64,000 bases of DNA, from positions 985,275-1,049,274 of the forward strand of contig NZ_KK211100.1 in NCBI RefSeq assembly GCF_000620305.1. Direction: 5' to 3'. The notes below the pieces were generated by a model. The model was not told the origin of the DNA and searched no databases. It saw nothing but the letters and a program-made list of their open reading frames with translations. A program made the translations under genes and the position numbers. Positions 45,743 through 57,164 of this stretch are shown in pieces. Each line of letters opens with the position of its first letter. Positions within the stretch are counted from its first letter, which is position 1. Source of the DNA: Desulfitibacter alkalitolerans DSM 16504. Its GTDB lineage: Bacteria; Bacillota; DSM-16504; Desulfitibacterales; Desulfitibacteraceae.

Positions 45743-47539
45743 TCACCTGCACAGATAGTCATATACCTGCATGGCTGACTTTTTATTCATGCCTTCTACC
45801 TGCTCCAGCTCCTGGAGGCTTGCCATCCTTATATTTTCCAGGGAGCCAAATCTGTTTAGAAGGGCCTTTTTTCTCTTGGGACCTATGCCGGGAATCTCAT
45901 CTAAAAGCGAGCGAAAGCTGTCCTTGCTTCTCAACTGCCTGTGGTACGTAATGGCAAAGCGGTGGGCTTCGTCTCTGATCCTTTGCAGCAGATATAAGGC
46001 CTCAGAGTTTTCCGGAAGCCTTATTGGCTCCTGTTCATTTTCAGTAAATAAAAGCTCCTCTTTTTTTGCAATGCCAAAGGCAGGTATGCTGGCAAAGCCC
46101 AATAGCTTCATAACATCCCTGGCAGCACTTAACTGGCCCTTTCCTCCATCTATTAAAACCAGGTCAGGAAGAGCAGCGGCCCCAGCTCCCCTTTTAAATC
46201 TGCGATAAAGCATTTCCTGGAGAGATGCATAATCATTTGCTCCTTCAACAGTATTAATTTTAAACCTTCTGTATTCATCAGTTAAGGGCTTGCCCTTTTC
46301 AAAGACCACCATGGAGCCTACAGTACTTGTACCCTGGATATTTGAAATATCATAGCACTCAATCCTAATTGGCAGGGTTGTAAGCTTTAGATATTCCTTT
46401 AATTGTAAAATGGCTTCCCCATCGGCAAGCTTCTTCTTTTGTCTGGAAAGCTGGGCTTCCTCTAAAAGCAGCAGGGCATTTCTGCCAACCATTTCCAAAA
46501 GCTTTAGCTTTTCACCCATCTGCGGAACCTGAACTACAACCCTAATACTGGCCTTTTCCTTCAGCCACTGTTCTATTACATCCTTATCCTCAATGGGCTC
46601 CTGAAGCAGTATTTTTCTAGGAATATCTGCTACCCTGCTGTAATACTGCTTGACAAAGATGGTCATTACTTCACTCCTGCTGAGACTATCTGTACCATCC
46701 AGGAAAAAATGCTCTCTGCCCACAACCTTGCCGTTGCGAATAAAGAAAACCTGAACACATACCTCATTGCTTCCCCTGGCAAAGGCTATCACATCCTGAT
46801 CCTCCTCAGCTGCATTAACAATCTTTTGCTTCTCAAGAACCTTCTCTACAGCCTTGATCTGGTCCCGCAGCTCACCTGCCTTTTCATATTGGAGGTTCTC
46901 CGCAGCCTTGAGCATTTTTTCTTGAAGGTTTTTGATTAGCCTTTCCTGCTTTCCCTCTAAAAAATTCATAATCTCATTTATCATATCCTTGTAATCGGCA
47001 GCCGAAACATTTCCCGCACAGGGGGCCAAACATCTTTTAATATGATAGTTTAAGCAGGCCCTCTGCTGTTTTTCAAAGCTTTTACATGTACGTATGGGGA
47101 AAAGCCTTCGTAAAAGCCTGATTGTTTCATGGAGAGAGCCAGCACTGGTATAGGGGCCATAGTACTTTGCCCCATCCTTTTTTACCCTGCGGGTGGTAAC
47201 AATCCTTGGATAGGCCTCGTCCAGGGTAATCTTTATATATGGATAGGTTTTATCATCCTTTAAAAAAACATTGTATTTGGGTCTGTGTTTCTTTATTAAA
47301 TTGCACTCAAGTATTAGCGCCTCTACCTCTGTGTCAGTAACAATATAGTCTATATCCTTGATATGGCGCACCAGGGCCGAAACCTTGACCGAAGCATTAC
47401 CATCCCTGAAGTAGCTTCGTACACGACTCCTCAGGGAGGAAGCCTTGCCAACATAGATAATCTTTTCTTCTTCTGACAGCATTAAATATACTCCAGGCTT
47501 ATCCGGTAACCGCTTCAGCTTGTCCTCTATGTCCGTCAT
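45743..47539 (-). CDS. uvrC: excinuclease ABC subunit C
   Basis: A 598-aa nuclease that makes both incisions around DNA lesions. Order: GIY-YIG domain ([19 protein letters not shown] at about 14-32), Cys-rich [12 protein letters not shown] region and four-Cys-like stretch near 150-173, UVR motif near 195-230, RNase H-like second nuclease with [25 protein letters not shown], and tandem helix-hairpin-helix at the C-terminus ([19 protein letters not shown]). ATG at 47539 overlaps uvrA by 41 nt, behind GGAGG inside uvrA. Confidence 0.97.
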   Translation of the reverse strand: MTDIEDKLKRLPDKPGVYLMLSEEEKIIYVGKASSLRSRVRSYFRDGNASVKVSALVRHIKDIDYIVTDTEVEALILECNLIKKHRPKYNVFLKDDKTYPYIKITLDEAYPRIVTTRRVKKDGAKYYGPYTSAGSLHETIRLLRRLFPIRTCKSFEKQQRACLNYHIKRCLAPCAGNVSAADYKDMINEIMNFLEGKQERLIKNLQEKMLKAAENLQYEKAGELRDQIKAVEKVLEKQKIVNAAEEDQDVIAFARGSNEVCVQVFFIRNGKVVGREHFFLDGTDSLSRSEVMTIFVKQYYSRVADIPRKILLQEPIEDKDVIEQWLKEKASIRVVVQVPQMGEKLKLLEMVGRNALLLLEEAQLSRQKKKLADGEAILQLKEYLKLTTLPIRIECYDISNIQGTSTVGSMVVFEKGKPLTDEYRRFKINTVEGANDYASLQEMLYRRFKRGAGAAALPDLVLIDGGKGQLSAARDVMKLLGFASIPAFGIAKKEELLFTENEQEPIRLPENSEALYLLQRIRDEAHRFAITYHRQLRSKDSFRSLLDEIPGIGPKRKKALLNRFGSLENIRMASLQELEQVEGMNKKSAMQVYDYLCR

Positions 47540-50366
47540 TGTAAACCTCCAAAACCTTTTTCAAAAATTGACCTGTATAGGAAGCAGGTGCCTGGGCAAC
47601 CTCCTCTGGAGTGCCTGTAGCCACAACCAGACCACCCTTGTCTCCTCCGTCAGGCCCTAAATCAATTATATAATCTGCAGTCTTGATAACGTCAAGGTTA
47701 TGCTCAATAACTAAAACGGTATCTCCATTGTCAGTTAGCTTTTGAAGTACATTTAAAAGCTTGTCAATATCTGCAATATGAAGACCTGTTGTAGGTTCAT
47801 CTAGAATATACATTGTCTTGCCATTGCTGCGTCTGCTCAGCTCAGTTGCCAGCTTTACCCTTTGGGCCTCGCCTCCTGACAGGGTGGTTGCAGGCTGACC
47901 CAGGCGAATATAGCCCAGTCCTACATCCTGCATCGTTTTCAGCTTGCGGTAGATTTTTGGCAGATTTGCAAAAAAATCCGCTGCTTCATCTACAGTCATT
48001 GCCAGTACATCTGAAATGGTTTTTCCCTTGAACTTGATTTCCAGGGTCTCTCTGTTGTATCTTTGCCCCTTGCAAACCTCACAGGGAACGTACACATCTG
48101 GAAGAAAGTGCATTTCTATTTTTATTATCCCATCACCCTTACAGGCTTCACACCGTCCACCCTTCACGTTAAAGCTAAAACGGCCAGGTTTGTAACCCCT
48201 TGCCCGGGCATCAGAGGTCTGGGAAAAGATATCCCTTATTCCATCAAATACTCCAGTATAGGTAGCAGGGTTTGAGCGTGGAGTTCTCCCTATTGGAGAC
48301 TGGTCAATATCAATTACCTTATCCAGGTGTTTAATGCCTGAAATTTCTTTATGCTTTCCAGGCTTGGCCTTGGCATTATGAAGGGAGCTCACCAGTTTTT
48401 TATATAGTATTTCATTGATCAATGTACTTTTACCACTACCGGATACACCTGTTACACAGGTAAATAATCCCAGGGGTATTTCCACATCTATTTTCTTTAG
48501 GTTATTCTCTTCAGCACCCTTGATAATAATGCGCTTTCCATTGCCTACCCGTCTAACAGGGGGTATATAAATCTGCTTAACTCCATTTAAATACTGACCT
48601 GTAATGGATTCCTCACAGGCCATGATGTTATCAATGGTACCTGCAGCTACTATTCTTCCGCCATGAGCACCTGCCCCGGGGCCAATATCCAAGATATAGT
48701 CAGCCTCACGAATGGTATCCTCATCGTGCTCTACAACAATTAATGTATTGCCTATATCCCGTAAATGCTTAAGGGTCTTCAGCAGTCTCTGATTATCCTT
48801 TTGATGCAGGCCAATACTTGGCTCATCAAGTATGTATAAAACTCCAACCAGACTTGATCCTATCTGAGTTGCAAGTCTAATCCTCTGGGCTTCACCCCCT
48901 GATAAAGTACCTGCTGCCCTATCCAGAGTAAGATAATCCAGACCTACATTGACCATAAAGGAAAGGCGTTCCTGAATCTCCTTGATAACCTGCTGGGCAA
49001 TGATTCTCTCCCTTTCAGTAAAGTCTACAGACTTTAAGAATTTCAGTGCTTCTGCAACTGACAGCTGGGTGAATTCATATATATTCTTATCCTTTATTAA
49101 AACTGATAGGGATTCTTTTCTAAGCCTTGACCCCCTGCAGGCGGGGCAGTGGCTGGTACTCATGTATTCCTCAATCTCTGTCCTAACCCAGTCTGACTGT
49201 GATTCCTTATACCTTCTCTCCAGATTCGGAATAACACCTTCAAAGGCAGAGTAATAGGTCTTGTGGGTGCCAAAGCGATTCTTGTATTTAAACTTGATTC
49301 TGGTGCCTCTGTCCCCGTATAATACAATATCCCTTTGCTCCTGGGTTAGCTCCTCAAAGGGTATATGAATAGAAAAATCAAAATGCTCGGCTACACTTTC
49401 AAGCATTTGCGGATAATAGTTACTTGTTGATTTGCTCCAGGGTATTATGGCACCTTGGGCAATTGATTTCCTCGTATCTGGTACTATTAGGTCTGGGTCA
49501 ACCTCATTTTTAAAGCCCAGTCCGCTGCAGGCCTGGCAGGCCCCATAGGGGCTGTTAAAGGAAAATGTCCTTGGATTTACCTCTTCAAAACTAATTCCAC
49601 AATCCATACAGGCAAACTGTTCACTAAAAGTCAATTCCTCACCATCAATTACATCAACCTTTACTATCCCTTCAGCAAGCTTTAAGGAGATTTCTAGTGA
49701 CTCTGCCAAACGAGCTTCAATTCCTTCCTTAATGACAATTCTATCTACCACCACGTCAATGGTATGCTTTTTATTCTTATCCAGGGTAATCTGATCATCA
49801 GCCAGGTTAAAAATCTCGCCATTTACCCTCACCCTGGCAAAGCCATTTTTACGTACTTCTTCAAGGAGCTTAAGATGCTCTCCCTTACGGCCCCTTACGA
49901 GAGGTGCTAGAACCTGGATTTTTGTTTTTTCTGTCAAAAGCATAAGCTGATCAACCATCTGGCTCACTGTCTGTTGAGATATCGGTTTCCCGCATTCAGG
50001 GCAGTGAACCCTCCCCACCCTGGCAAATAGCAGCCTTAAATAGTCATAGATCTCCGTAACAGTTCCCACCGTGCTTCGTGGATTCCTGCTGGTGGTCTTT
50101 TGATCTATGGAAATAGCAGGAGACAACCCTTCTATATAATCTACATCTGGTTTATCCATCTGCCCCAGAAACTGCCTGGCATAGGCCGAAAGAGACTCAA
50201 CATAACGCCTCTGTCCCTCTGCATAGATAGTGTCAAAGGCCAGGGATGACTTACCCGACCCGCTTAGTCCTGTAATTACCACCAGCTTATCTCTTGGTAT
50301 CTCCACATCTATATTTTTCAAGTTATGAACCCTTGCACCTTTTACAATTAGTTTTTCCTTTGCCAT
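47499..50366 (-). CDS. uvrA: excinuclease ABC subunit A
   Basis: A 955-aa damage-recognition ATPase with two ABC modules. The first Walker A reads [18 protein letters not shown], the first Zn finger uses CPECGK and CMDCG pairs, the first signature [18 protein letters not shown]; the second Walker A is [17 protein letters not shown], the second Zn finger CEACKGDG and CEVCKG, and the second signature [17 protein letters not shown]. Length is standard. A promoter with an SOS-like operator lies just upstream (50440-50468). uvrC follows with overlap; uvrB is 5 kb away behind inserted genes. Confidence 0.98.
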   Translation of the reverse strand: MAKEKLIVKGARVHNLKNIDVEIPRDKLVVITGLSGSGKSSLAFDTIYAEGQRRYVESLSAYARQFLGQMDKPDVDYIEGLSPAISIDQKTTSRNPRSTVGTVTEIYDYLRLLFARVGRVHCPECGKPISQQTVSQMVDQLMLLTEKTKIQVLAPLVRGRKGEHLKLLEEVRKNGFARVRVNGEIFNLADDQITLDKNKKHTIDVVVDRIVIKEGIEARLAESLEISLKLAEGIVKVDVIDGEELTFSEQFACMDCGISFEEVNPRTFSFNSPYGACQACSGLGFKNEVDPDLIVPDTRKSIAQGAIIPWSKSTSNYYPQMLESVAEHFDFSIHIPFEELTQEQRDIVLYGDRGTRIKFKYKNRFGTHKTYYSAFEGVIPNLERRYKESQSDWVRTEIEEYMSTSHCPACRGSRLRKESLSVLIKDKNIYEFTQLSVAEALKFLKSVDFTERERIIAQQVIKEIQERLSFMVNVGLDYLTLDRAAGTLSGGEAQRIRLATQIGSSLVGVLYILDEPSIGLHQKDNQRLLKTLKHLRDIGNTLIVVEHDEDTIREADYILDIGPGAGAHGGRIVAAGTIDNIMACEESITGQYLNGVKQIYIPPVRRVGNGKRIIIKGAEENNLKKIDVEIPLGLFTCVTGVSGSGKSTLINEILYKKLVSSLHNAKAKPGKHKEISGIKHLDKVIDIDQSPIGRTPRSNPATYTGVFDGIRDIFSQTSDARARGYKPGRFSFNVKGGRCEACKGDGIIKIEMHFLPDVYVPCEVCKGQRYNRETLEIKFKGKTISDVLAMTVDEAADFFANLPKIYRKLKTMQDVGLGYIRLGQPATTLSGGEAQRVKLATELSRRSNGKTMYILDEPTTGLHIADIDKLLNVLQKLTDNGDTVLVIEHNLDVIKTADYIIDLGPDGGDKGGLVVATGTPEEVAQAPASYTGQFLKKVLEVYNDGHRGQAEAVTG

Positions 50367-50439
50367 GATTTACACCGCCAATTTCCCTTTTTATCCTTAT
50401 CTGAGTGTAATTAGTAATTATTATTATTTACACATAAAA

Positions 50440-50468
50440 ATTATAACACTTGTTCCTTGGCGAGGCAA
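50440..50468 (-). promoter_or_regulatory. uvrA promoter with SOS (LexA/DinR) box
   Basis: On the minus strand TTGCCT (50468-50463), a 17-bp spacer and TATAAT (50445-50440). GAACAAGTGTTA (50455-50444) matches the Firmicutes LexA box GAACNNNNGTTC with one mismatch and overlaps the spacer and -10, where a repressor would block polymerase. Confidence 0.75.
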
Positions 50469-50703
50469 TATAAGCCCAAGTTAACATATTTATCAACCAG
50501 CAAATATTAATACATGATAATTATGCCAAATGCTGCTAAAAAATGCAGGATTTTAGCAAATTATGGCGAATTGGTTTTAGTTAAAAAAATAAAATGAATA
50601 AATGTATCTACAAAGTCTACAATAACTACATTTTATGAGGAGGATAGAGAAAGGTTGGTGAGGATGTTAGATAAAAAGGTACAGTTAGAAAGGAGTAAGC
50701 AAA

Positions 50704-52431
50704 TTGAACAAAGACAACAAGAAAAAACAAAACAAACAAACTGGCTCACGAATGTCAATTAAAGCAAAATTGATAGTATCGTTATTATTTATTGTATTAA
50801 TCTTCGTGGCCTCATCAACTTTTAACTATAACCAGCTCCAGAAAATTGAAACTAACCTGGAGGAACTCAATCAAAAAACCCTAATCTCCAGGTATGCAAC
50901 TGACCTGGCTGTCGCCAACAAGGAAGCCTATGAATGTTTTGCAGAGCTCTATGTATTTAATAATTTAGATGCGGAAAGAAACTTTAGAAATGCACAAATG
51001 AAGTTTAATTCTACCCTCAACGCTTTAAAAAGCCGGGTAGATCCTGAACAAGTATCTCAACTTGAAACAATTGGAACCATCTTCAATAATATGGCAAATC
51101 TTTTTGAAAACAGCTTGCTGCCTGCATATCACGAGGGCAATGATTTTACCATGGTTTATGCTATAGAATCAGCCAGGCAAATTATGAGGGATTTAAACAT
51201 TACCATTAATAATTTAAATTCCCAAAGTCAGTCAGTGTATGCCTTTAGCAGCATGGCAATACAGGGAGTCATTGCAGAAACAACCAGTTACTCTCTCAAG
51301 GGTCTGGGAATAGTTATTATATTAGTATCTATAATTTCCGTAATACTCTACTCATCAATTAACAAGCCTATAAAAAATATGATTGCTCTCAGCAACCAGA
51401 TTGCCAATGGGGATTTGACAGCAGAATTCAGCCAGCATAAGGGCAAGGGAGAAGTTGCAAAATTCATGGCAGCATTTAAAAATATGCAGGACAATCTTAG
51501 AGGTCTGGTAAAAAAAGTTTTGGAAATTGCCGAACAGGTTGACACAAGCAGTTCTCAACTAGCTTCAAATGCAGAGGAAACAAGCCAATCAGCTTCACAG
51601 GTTGCCGTTACTGTATCAGAGTTGGCTCAAGGCTCTCAGGAACAGCAAAACCTTGTGAATGAGGCTGTTGATTTTATTAACAAGACAGCTGAAAGCATTG
51701 CCCTGGTTAATGATAAATCCAGGCAGATGGCTGAAGGCACAGAAAAGGTGATTACCAAGGCCCAAAGTGGAAAAGAAATCATGGAAGAAATGATTTCTCA
51801 AATGCAGGCAATAAGTGCTCGTGTAAATTCATCAGCTAGTTCAGTGACAGAGCTCAAGGAGCATTCAAAACAGATCAGCAGCTTTGTGGCAATTATTACT
51901 GCTATAGCTGAACAAACAAATTTGCTTGCTTTAAATGCAGCAATTGAAGCTGCAAGGGCAGGGGATCAGGGCAGGGGCTTCGCTGTGGTTGCCGAAGAAG
52001 TACGCAAGCTTGCCGAACAATCCAATGATGCTGCCGGAGAAATTGGAGCCATTGTACAAAAGATTCATCAAGAAACTGATTCAGCTGTTTCATCAATGCA
52101 GGAAAGCACCCAGGAAGTAACAGAAGGCTCTCAGATAGCTAATGAATCTGGAAAACAGTTTAATGACATTTTCAATGAAGTTAATAACCTTGTCTATTAT
52201 ATAAAGGAAGTCGAATCCATTGCAGCTAAAATAAATACTGACAGCAACCATATGATTGAATCAGTTAATAACATATCCGCAATTACCCAGGAAAATTCTG
52301 CAGGCCTGGAAGAGGTGTCAGCTACTACCCAGGAGCAAACGGCAAGCGTTGAAGAGGTGTCCTCTGCTGCTGTACAGTTAGCTGAACTATCCAAGAAGCT
52401 TCAGGAGGCTGTCAATAGGTTTAAGATTTAA
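50704..52431 (+). CDS. methyl-accepting chemotaxis protein
   Basis: A 575-aa chemoreceptor. Helix 1 spans about 22-42, an all-helical external sensor domain (4HB_MCP-like) about 43-195, helix 2 about 197-218, HAMP about 219-275, and the signalling domain to the end with the hairpin tip [20 protein letters not shown] at about 402-420. No CheR/CheB-binding pentapeptide is seen at the C-terminus. TTG at 50704 follows AAAGGAG. It is a single gene on the plus strand with its own terminator; no chemotaxis genes are nearby. The ligand is unknown. Confidence 0.95.
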   Translation: MNKDNKKKQNKQTGSRMSIKAKLIVSLLFIVLIFVASSTFNYNQLQKIETNLEELNQKTLISRYATDLAVANKEAYECFAELYVFNNLDAERNFRNAQMKFNSTLNALKSRVDPEQVSQLETIGTIFNNMANLFENSLLPAYHEGNDFTMVYAIESARQIMRDLNITINNLNSQSQSVYAFSSMAIQGVIAETTSYSLKGLGIVIILVSIISVILYSSINKPIKNMIALSNQIANGDLTAEFSQHKGKGEVAKFMAAFKNMQDNLRGLVKKVLEIAEQVDTSSSQLASNAEETSQSASQVAVTVSELAQGSQEQQNLVNEAVDFINKTAESIALVNDKSRQMAEGTEKVITKAQSGKEIMEEMISQMQAISARVNSSASSVTELKEHSKQISSFVAIITAIAEQTNLLALNAAIEAARAGDQGRGFAVVAEEVRKLAEQSNDAAGEIGAIVQKIHQETDSAVSSMQESTQEVTEGSQIANESGKQFNDIFNEVNNLVYYIKEVESIAAKINTDSNHMIESVNNISAITQENSAGLEEVSATTQEQTASVEEVSSAAVQLAELSKKLQEAVNRFKI

Positions 52432-52500
52432 GGATATTGTTTTATTAACGAAACTGTAGGGAAAATCAAAATCAATAATAATATGAATATGTAAATACTT

Positions 52501-52540
52501 AAGGGCTGTTTAACAAATGTTTGTGAACAGCCCTTTGAAT
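52501..52540 (+). terminator. chemoreceptor gene terminator
   Basis: AAGGGCTGTT (52501-52510) and AACAGCCCTT (52526-52535) form a perfect 10-bp stem about 70 nt past the stop; T-rich sequence follows. Confidence 0.85.
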
Positions 52541-52600
52541 ATTTTTCAATGGTTTTTTAAATAATAGATTTATAAAAGTTTTGTTAAAGGGAGTTTTAAT

Positions 52601-52819
52601 ATGATTTATTTCCTTACATTTATTGCTTTAATACTCATATTTAGCACAGGCTTATGGCTTTGGATGAATAGAACTAATGCCCCTGTTCTTCGAAAGATGG
52701 TAGACGAAGATGTTCAGCAGGAATTAGATGATAGACAGGAGTTAAGTGAACAAATACTACCTGATGAACCAGAGGTTAATGCCAAAGACAATAGGGATTA
52801 TTTAAAAGACAAAAGCTAG
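52601..52819 (+). CDS. small single-pass membrane protein, 72 aa
   Basis: ATG at 52601 follows GGGAG with a 7-nt spacer. One N-terminal helix (about residues 3-22, FLTFIALILIFSTGLWLWM) is followed by a hydrophilic acidic tail (VDEDVQQELDDRQELSEQIL). No family is recognised. It stands between the chemoreceptor terminator and the convergent permease gene. The ribosome site and the clear helix-plus-tail design support a real gene. Confidence 0.65.
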   Translation: MIYFLTFIALILIFSTGLWLWMNRTNAPVLRKMVDEDVQQELDDRQELSEQILPDEPEVNAKDNRDYLKDKS

Positions 52820-52845
52820 CCTTATAATGTGACACGGGCCAGCCT

Positions 52846-54102
52846 TTAAGCCGAGCCTAGACCTTTACTTATAACACTCCTGATATAAGGAACTGCCAAT
52901 AGAACAAAAGAGTAAATTAGTCCCCAGCCAAAAATCAAGAGAAAGAAAGAGCAAAGAATTAAAGAAAAGACTCCAATAATTCTCTTGTTAACTGAAGTAT
53001 TTATTTTTATGTAGGCCAGTATGCTTAATAAATAAAGCATTAAGAAGTTCTGACTGACAATTTTCACAAAAAAGGCCAGGGGTATGTTCATTACTCCTAT
53101 GAGTAGTATTGTTATTCCCCCTGCAGCAAGAATAAAGGCAAGTGAATATCTAGGAACACCCCTGGAATTATTTATTTTCCCAAAGAATACAGGCAAACTT
53201 CCTGACCTTCCGCCTGCAAATATTAATCGTGAGGTTCCCCAGACCCATGCATTTCCATTAATTATTATAATTAAAAAGCTTACCAGTCCAATCCACACCT
53301 CAAGGCCTGAGCCTACTGAAACTCTAAACATTTCTGCAATAGGTGCCTGAACAGTTTCAGGAGCAGATTGGTTTAGAAGCCCCACTGCATTAACACTGAT
53401 TCCAAGATAGAGGATCATGATTATCACAAAGCTGATGAACATGCTCTTTGGAAAATCCCTTGCGGGATTCTTAAACTCCTCAGCTATAAAGGACATATTT
53501 TCCCATCCAAGAAAAGCCCAAAAGATTAGTGCCATTGCCTCCCATATTCCAAAGATTCCAAATTGGAACTCATATGCACCAGGATTGGCAGCTGCCTTTG
53601 GCAGGCCAATGACGACCACTGCAAATAGAAGAATAACCAGACTTACAACTGAAAGGTTTTGAACACTGCTGCTAAACCTTGAACCATTCCAGTTTAGCCC
53701 TACAGTAAAAAGGACAATAAAAAAGCCTGCCAGCAGGGTAGTGGTATAAGAAAGACTAAAGGAATATGCCAGGTAGTTTGCGCCTATTAGTGCAAGGGTT
53801 GGAATGCCAACAGGAACGCTTCCAATGACTAGATAGGTTGCCCCCTGGGCAAGGGTTTTGCCAAAGGCGTTATTCACAAAACCAGCAACTCCATCTGCAG
53901 CAGGAAATTTAACTGTCAAATCGGCAAAAATCAAGATAAAGGGGATTGTAAACAAACCCATTAAAATCCAGGCAATTATGGAATCTGCACCAGATATTGA
54001 ATAAACAAGTCCAGGTAAAAGCAGTAATCCCGACCCTATAATAGATCCTATTGCTAAAGCCACACTATCAAATAATCCAAGATTCTTCCTAAGCTGATTC
54101 AA
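52846..54102 (-). CDS. APC-family amino-acid permease
   Basis: A 418-aa transporter with about 12 helices. The N-terminal LFDSVALAIGSIIGSGLLLL holds the GSGLL unwound-helix motif of APC carriers, and FWAFLGWENMSFIAEEFKNP is the conserved helix 6 to loop region; the overall look is close to YjeH-type exporters/permeases. The substrate is not determinable. TTG at 54102 is preferred because GAAGGGG precedes it by 5 nt; another TTG lies 6 codons upstream. Confidence 0.88.
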   Translation of the reverse strand: MNQLRKNLGLFDSVALAIGSIIGSGLLLLPGLVYSISGADSIIAWILMGLFTIPFILIFADLTVKFPAADGVAGFVNNAFGKTLAQGATYLVIGSVPVGIPTLALIGANYLAYSFSLSYTTTLLAGFFIVLFTVGLNWNGSRFSSSVQNLSVVSLVILLFAVVVIGLPKAAANPGAYEFQFGIFGIWEAMALIFWAFLGWENMSFIAEEFKNPARDFPKSMFISFVIIMILYLGISVNAVGLLNQSAPETVQAPIAEMFRVSVGSGLEVWIGLVSFLIIIINGNAWVWGTSRLIFAGGRSGSLPVFFGKINNSRGVPRYSLAFILAAGGITILLIGVMNIPLAFFVKIVSQNFLMLYLLSILAYIKINTSVNKRIIGVFSLILCSFFLLIFGWGLIYSFVLLAVPYIRSVISKGLGSA

Positions 54103-54198
54103 TGCTACCCCTTCTTTCAAATATATACAGTCAAAAAAAATAGCCTAACAATATACGTAGACATAGCTTAATGCATGGGTCACTCCTTGCAAAAGTAT

Positions 54199-54248
54199 GG
54201 GGACACACCTTTATTCCTGCCTTGCCCTGAAAATTGAGGTGTGTCCCT
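54199..54248. repeat. GGGACACACCT inverted repeat
   Basis: GGGACACACCT at 54200-54210 and its exact complement AGGTGTGTCCC at 54237-54247 face each other across 26 nt, between the permease start and the 265-aa gene's stop. No T tract follows on either strand, so it is not a typical terminator; it resembles REP-like mobile palindromes. Confidence 0.75.
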
Positions 54249-54271
54249 GTATCCCGGATATTTCCGTAATT

Positions 54272-55069
54272 TTACTTTTCCATAATGGAGCACTGGGCGC
54301 CGCATTCTGAACATTTCTGCTTCAAGGCTCCTACTGGAGGCTCACCTTTTATGCCTTTAACAAGCTCCATGATTTTCTCAACTTCCTGATCTTCCCCTTC
54401 AACCACCATTACAACTGACCCTTCTGATCCGCCAACACCCCCAGCTGAAATACAGTATGCATCAATATCTGCCAGGATTTCCAGGGCTTCTATTTCAGTA
54501 AGTGGCAGGCCATAGGTCACAGGCATCAGGCCAACTCGCATGCCGATAGCCTTGTCAAAGGTTTTAATTCCGGAAACATTAGCAGCCAGATTCACATCAG
54601 GAATCATCTTTTCCAGCCCAACCGGCATAATTAAATGGCTTCCCCTTGCAACTATAATGGGTAATGCCTTCCCAATTGTGCCTCCTACAGGATTAGCAAG
54701 GAGTACTCCTACAACTCCAGCATTGTCAATTGCATTGCCGCCCTTTATGAAAACATCCCCTGCTTCCATTTTTTCAACTGCTTCTGCCCAGCTCATGGGG
54801 CTTTTTTCTCCCTTTACGAGAACCACAGGAGCAATACGCTCCTTTTCAGGTGTTACACATTGTCTTCCCCTTGTAATTACTCCGGCTGTATACCTGACCT
54901 TATCCACCTTTTCTCCTGTTAATTCCTCCAGGACAAAGGCATTGGTTGTTCCTCCCCCTATAATTATCATGCCATTTTGCATGGCGTTTTGTACCTCAGG
55001 AAGAAGAGCAACTGCTTTTGCCAACAGTCTTTTTGATTCTGAAGATGTAAGTGTAAATACGGCTTTCAT
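54272..55069 (-). CDS. conserved-looking 265-aa protein of unknown function
   Basis: A soluble protein not assigned to a family. It shows a glycine-rich loop IIIGGGTTNAFVLEEL near residue 37, KGGNAIDNAGVVGVLLANP with PVGGTIGKALPIIVARGSHL near 115-155, ISAGGVGGSEGSVVMVVEG near 212-230, and a Cys cluster CSECGAQC close to the C-terminus that could bind metal. The many Gly-rich turns suggest a nucleotide- or phosphate-binding fold. ATG at 55069 follows AGGAGG. It precedes the permease gene and follows uvrB, both at short distance. Confidence 0.75.
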   Translation of the reverse strand: MKAVFTLTSSESKRLLAKAVALLPEVQNAMQNGMIIIGGGTTNAFVLEELTGEKVDKVRYTAGVITRGRQCVTPEKERIAPVVLVKGEKSPMSWAEAVEKMEAGDVFIKGGNAIDNAGVVGVLLANPVGGTIGKALPIIVARGSHLIMPVGLEKMIPDVNLAANVSGIKTFDKAIGMRVGLMPVTYGLPLTEIEALEILADIDAYCISAGGVGGSEGSVVMVVEGEDQEVEKIMELVKGIKGEPPVGALKQKCSECGAQCSIMEK

Positions 55070-55145
55070 TATGTAATATACCTCCTTTAATTAGCTGGGA
55101 CTAGCAAACAAAACAGAGGAAGTCCCTTTGTCCTGTTTTATCTTG

Positions 55146-57122
55146 TTAGAGTTGCTGCTGCAGATCAAAGATAATGTCCCTTAATTGAGCTGCCCTTTCA
55201 AAGTCCAGCCTTGAAGCAGCATCCTTCATTTCTTTCTCCATTTGCTGTATTAAATCCTTTATTTCATGTTTTGCCATTTTGTTAATTTTCTGTTTGGTCA
55301 GATATTGGGCCTTATCTTCTGCTACCCTTGAAACCTCTAATACCTTTCTTATCTCTTTTCTTACTGTTTCAGGTGTTATATTATGTTTTCTGTTAAAATC
55401 CATTTGTATGTTCCTTCTTCTTTCTGTTTCATCTATGGCCCTTTGCATTGAACCAGTAATTTTGTCTGCATACATAATAACCTCACCATCTATATTGCGT
55501 GCAGCCCTGCCTATTGTTTGGATTAATGACCTGTCTGACCTTAAAAAACCTTCCTTGTCTGCGTCTAAAATTGCAACTAAAGACACCTCAGGCAAGTCCA
55601 GGCCTTCTCTTAACAGGTTTATGCCTACCAGGACGTCAAACTCTCCAAGACGGAGGTCCCTGATAATTTCCATCCTTTCAATTGTATCAATATCTGAGTG
55701 CATATACCTGACCTTGACACCCAATTCCTTAAAGTAATCTGTTAGGTCTTCAGCCATTCTTTTTGTCAGGGTGGTAACAAGAACTCTCTGGTTTTTCCTT
55801 ATCCTTTTCTTGATTTCGGCAAATAAATCATCCATCTGGCCTTTAATTGGTCGTACTGAAATAACTGGGTCCACCAGTCCAGTAGGCCTGATTATTTGTT
55901 CCACAGTCTGCTGGGTGTGTTTTAGCTCATAAGGCCCTGGTGTTGCTGATACATAAACCACCTGGTTAATTTTTTCTTCAAATTCAGCAAACCGTAAAGG
56001 CCTATTGTCTAAAGCCGAGGGCAGCCTGAATCCGTGCTCAACAAGGGTTTTCTTACGGGAGTAATCTCCTTCATACATGCCGCCTATTTGGGGAACAGAA
56101 ACATGGGATTCATCTATCACCAGGAGAAAGTCCTTTGGAAAGTAGTCAATTAATGTAAAGGGCGGCTCTCCTGGTGCCTTCCCGATAAGATGTCTTGAAT
56201 AATTTTCAATCCCTGAGCAAAAGCCTATTTCCTGCAGCATTTCCAGGTCATATCTGGTTCTCTGCTCCAGCCTTTGTGCCTCCACCAGTTTATTGCTATC
56301 CCTTAGCTCCTTGAGCCTATGTTCAAGCTCTGCCTCTATTCTCTTAATTGCTTCCTTGAGCTTGTCCCCTTCTGTAACATAGTGACTGGCAGGAAATATT
56401 GATATATGGCTTCTTTGAGAAAGAACTTCTCCTGTCAGGGTATCTATTTCAAGAATTCGCTCAATTTCATCTCCAAACAGCTCTACTCTAATAGCTTTAT
56501 CTGTAAAGGAAGCTGGAAATATCTCAATGACATCACCACGGACCCTAAAGCTGCCCCTGTGGAAATCATAATCATTTCTATCATATTGGATATCCACTAG
56601 TTTTCTTAAGATTTTATCTCTATCATATTCTGCGCCCTCACGCAGTGAAAGAACCAGGTTTTTGTAGTCAATTGGGGAACCTAATCCATAAATACATGAG
56701 ACACTGGCCACAATAATAACGTCATCTCTCTCAAAAAGGGCACTTGTGGCTGAGTGGCGCATTTTATCTATTTCATCATTTAAAGAGCTGTCTTTTTCAA
56801 TATAAGTGTCCGTATGAGGAATATATGCCTCAGGCTGATAATAGTCATAATAGCTGACAAAATATTCAACACTGTTCTCAGGAAAAAATTCCTTAAATTC
56901 ACTGCACAGCTGGGCAGCCAGTATTTTATTATGGGCCATAACCAGGGTTGGCTTCTTGATTCTTTCTATAACCTTGGCCATTGTATAGGTTTTCCCGGTA
57001 CCTGTTGCACCAAGAAGTATTTGATGCTTGATGTTTTTTTGGATACCATCTACCAGCTCCTCAATAGCCCTTGGCTGGTCTCCCTTTGGAGTATATTCTG
57101 AAACAACCTTGAAGGGTCTCAT
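55146..57122 (-). CDS. uvrB: excinuclease ABC subunit B
   Basis: A 658-aa helicase-like protein that verifies damage and recruits UvrC. Walker A is [16 protein letters not shown]; the beta-hairpin region [16 protein letters not shown], the DEAD-like LVIDESHVS, helicase motif [16 protein letters not shown], and the C-terminal UVR motif [20 protein letters not shown] are all seen. ATG at 57122 follows GAGAAGGAGGTGGG; a GTG inside the ribosome site is rejected. No SOS box was seen before it; it follows the metal ATPase by 42 nt and is probably read with it. Confidence 0.98.
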   Translation of the reverse strand: MRPFKVVSEYTPKGDQPRAIEELVDGIQKNIKHQILLGATGTGKTYTMAKVIERIKKPTLVMAHNKILAAQLCSEFKEFFPENSVEYFVSYYDYYQPEAYIPHTDTYIEKDSSLNDEIDKMRHSATSALFERDDVIIVASVSCIYGLGSPIDYKNLVLSLREGAEYDRDKILRKLVDIQYDRNDYDFHRGSFRVRGDVIEIFPASFTDKAIRVELFGDEIERILEIDTLTGEVLSQRSHISIFPASHYVTEGDKLKEAIKRIEAELEHRLKELRDSNKLVEAQRLEQRTRYDLEMLQEIGFCSGIENYSRHLIGKAPGEPPFTLIDYFPKDFLLVIDESHVSVPQIGGMYEGDYSRKKTLVEHGFRLPSALDNRPLRFAEFEEKINQVVYVSATPGPYELKHTQQTVEQIIRPTGLVDPVISVRPIKGQMDDLFAEIKKRIRKNQRVLVTTLTKRMAEDLTDYFKELGVKVRYMHSDIDTIERMEIIRDLRLGEFDVLVGINLLREGLDLPEVSLVAILDADKEGFLRSDRSLIQTIGRAARNIDGEVIMYADKITGSMQRAIDETERRRNIQMDFNRKHNITPETVRKEIRKVLEVSRVAEDKAQYLTKQKINKMAKHEIKDLIQQMEKEMKDAASRLDFERAAQLRDIIFDLQQQL

Positions 57123-57164
57123 GCCTATACCCACCTCCTTCTCTAGTGTCCTAATTAGTTATAT

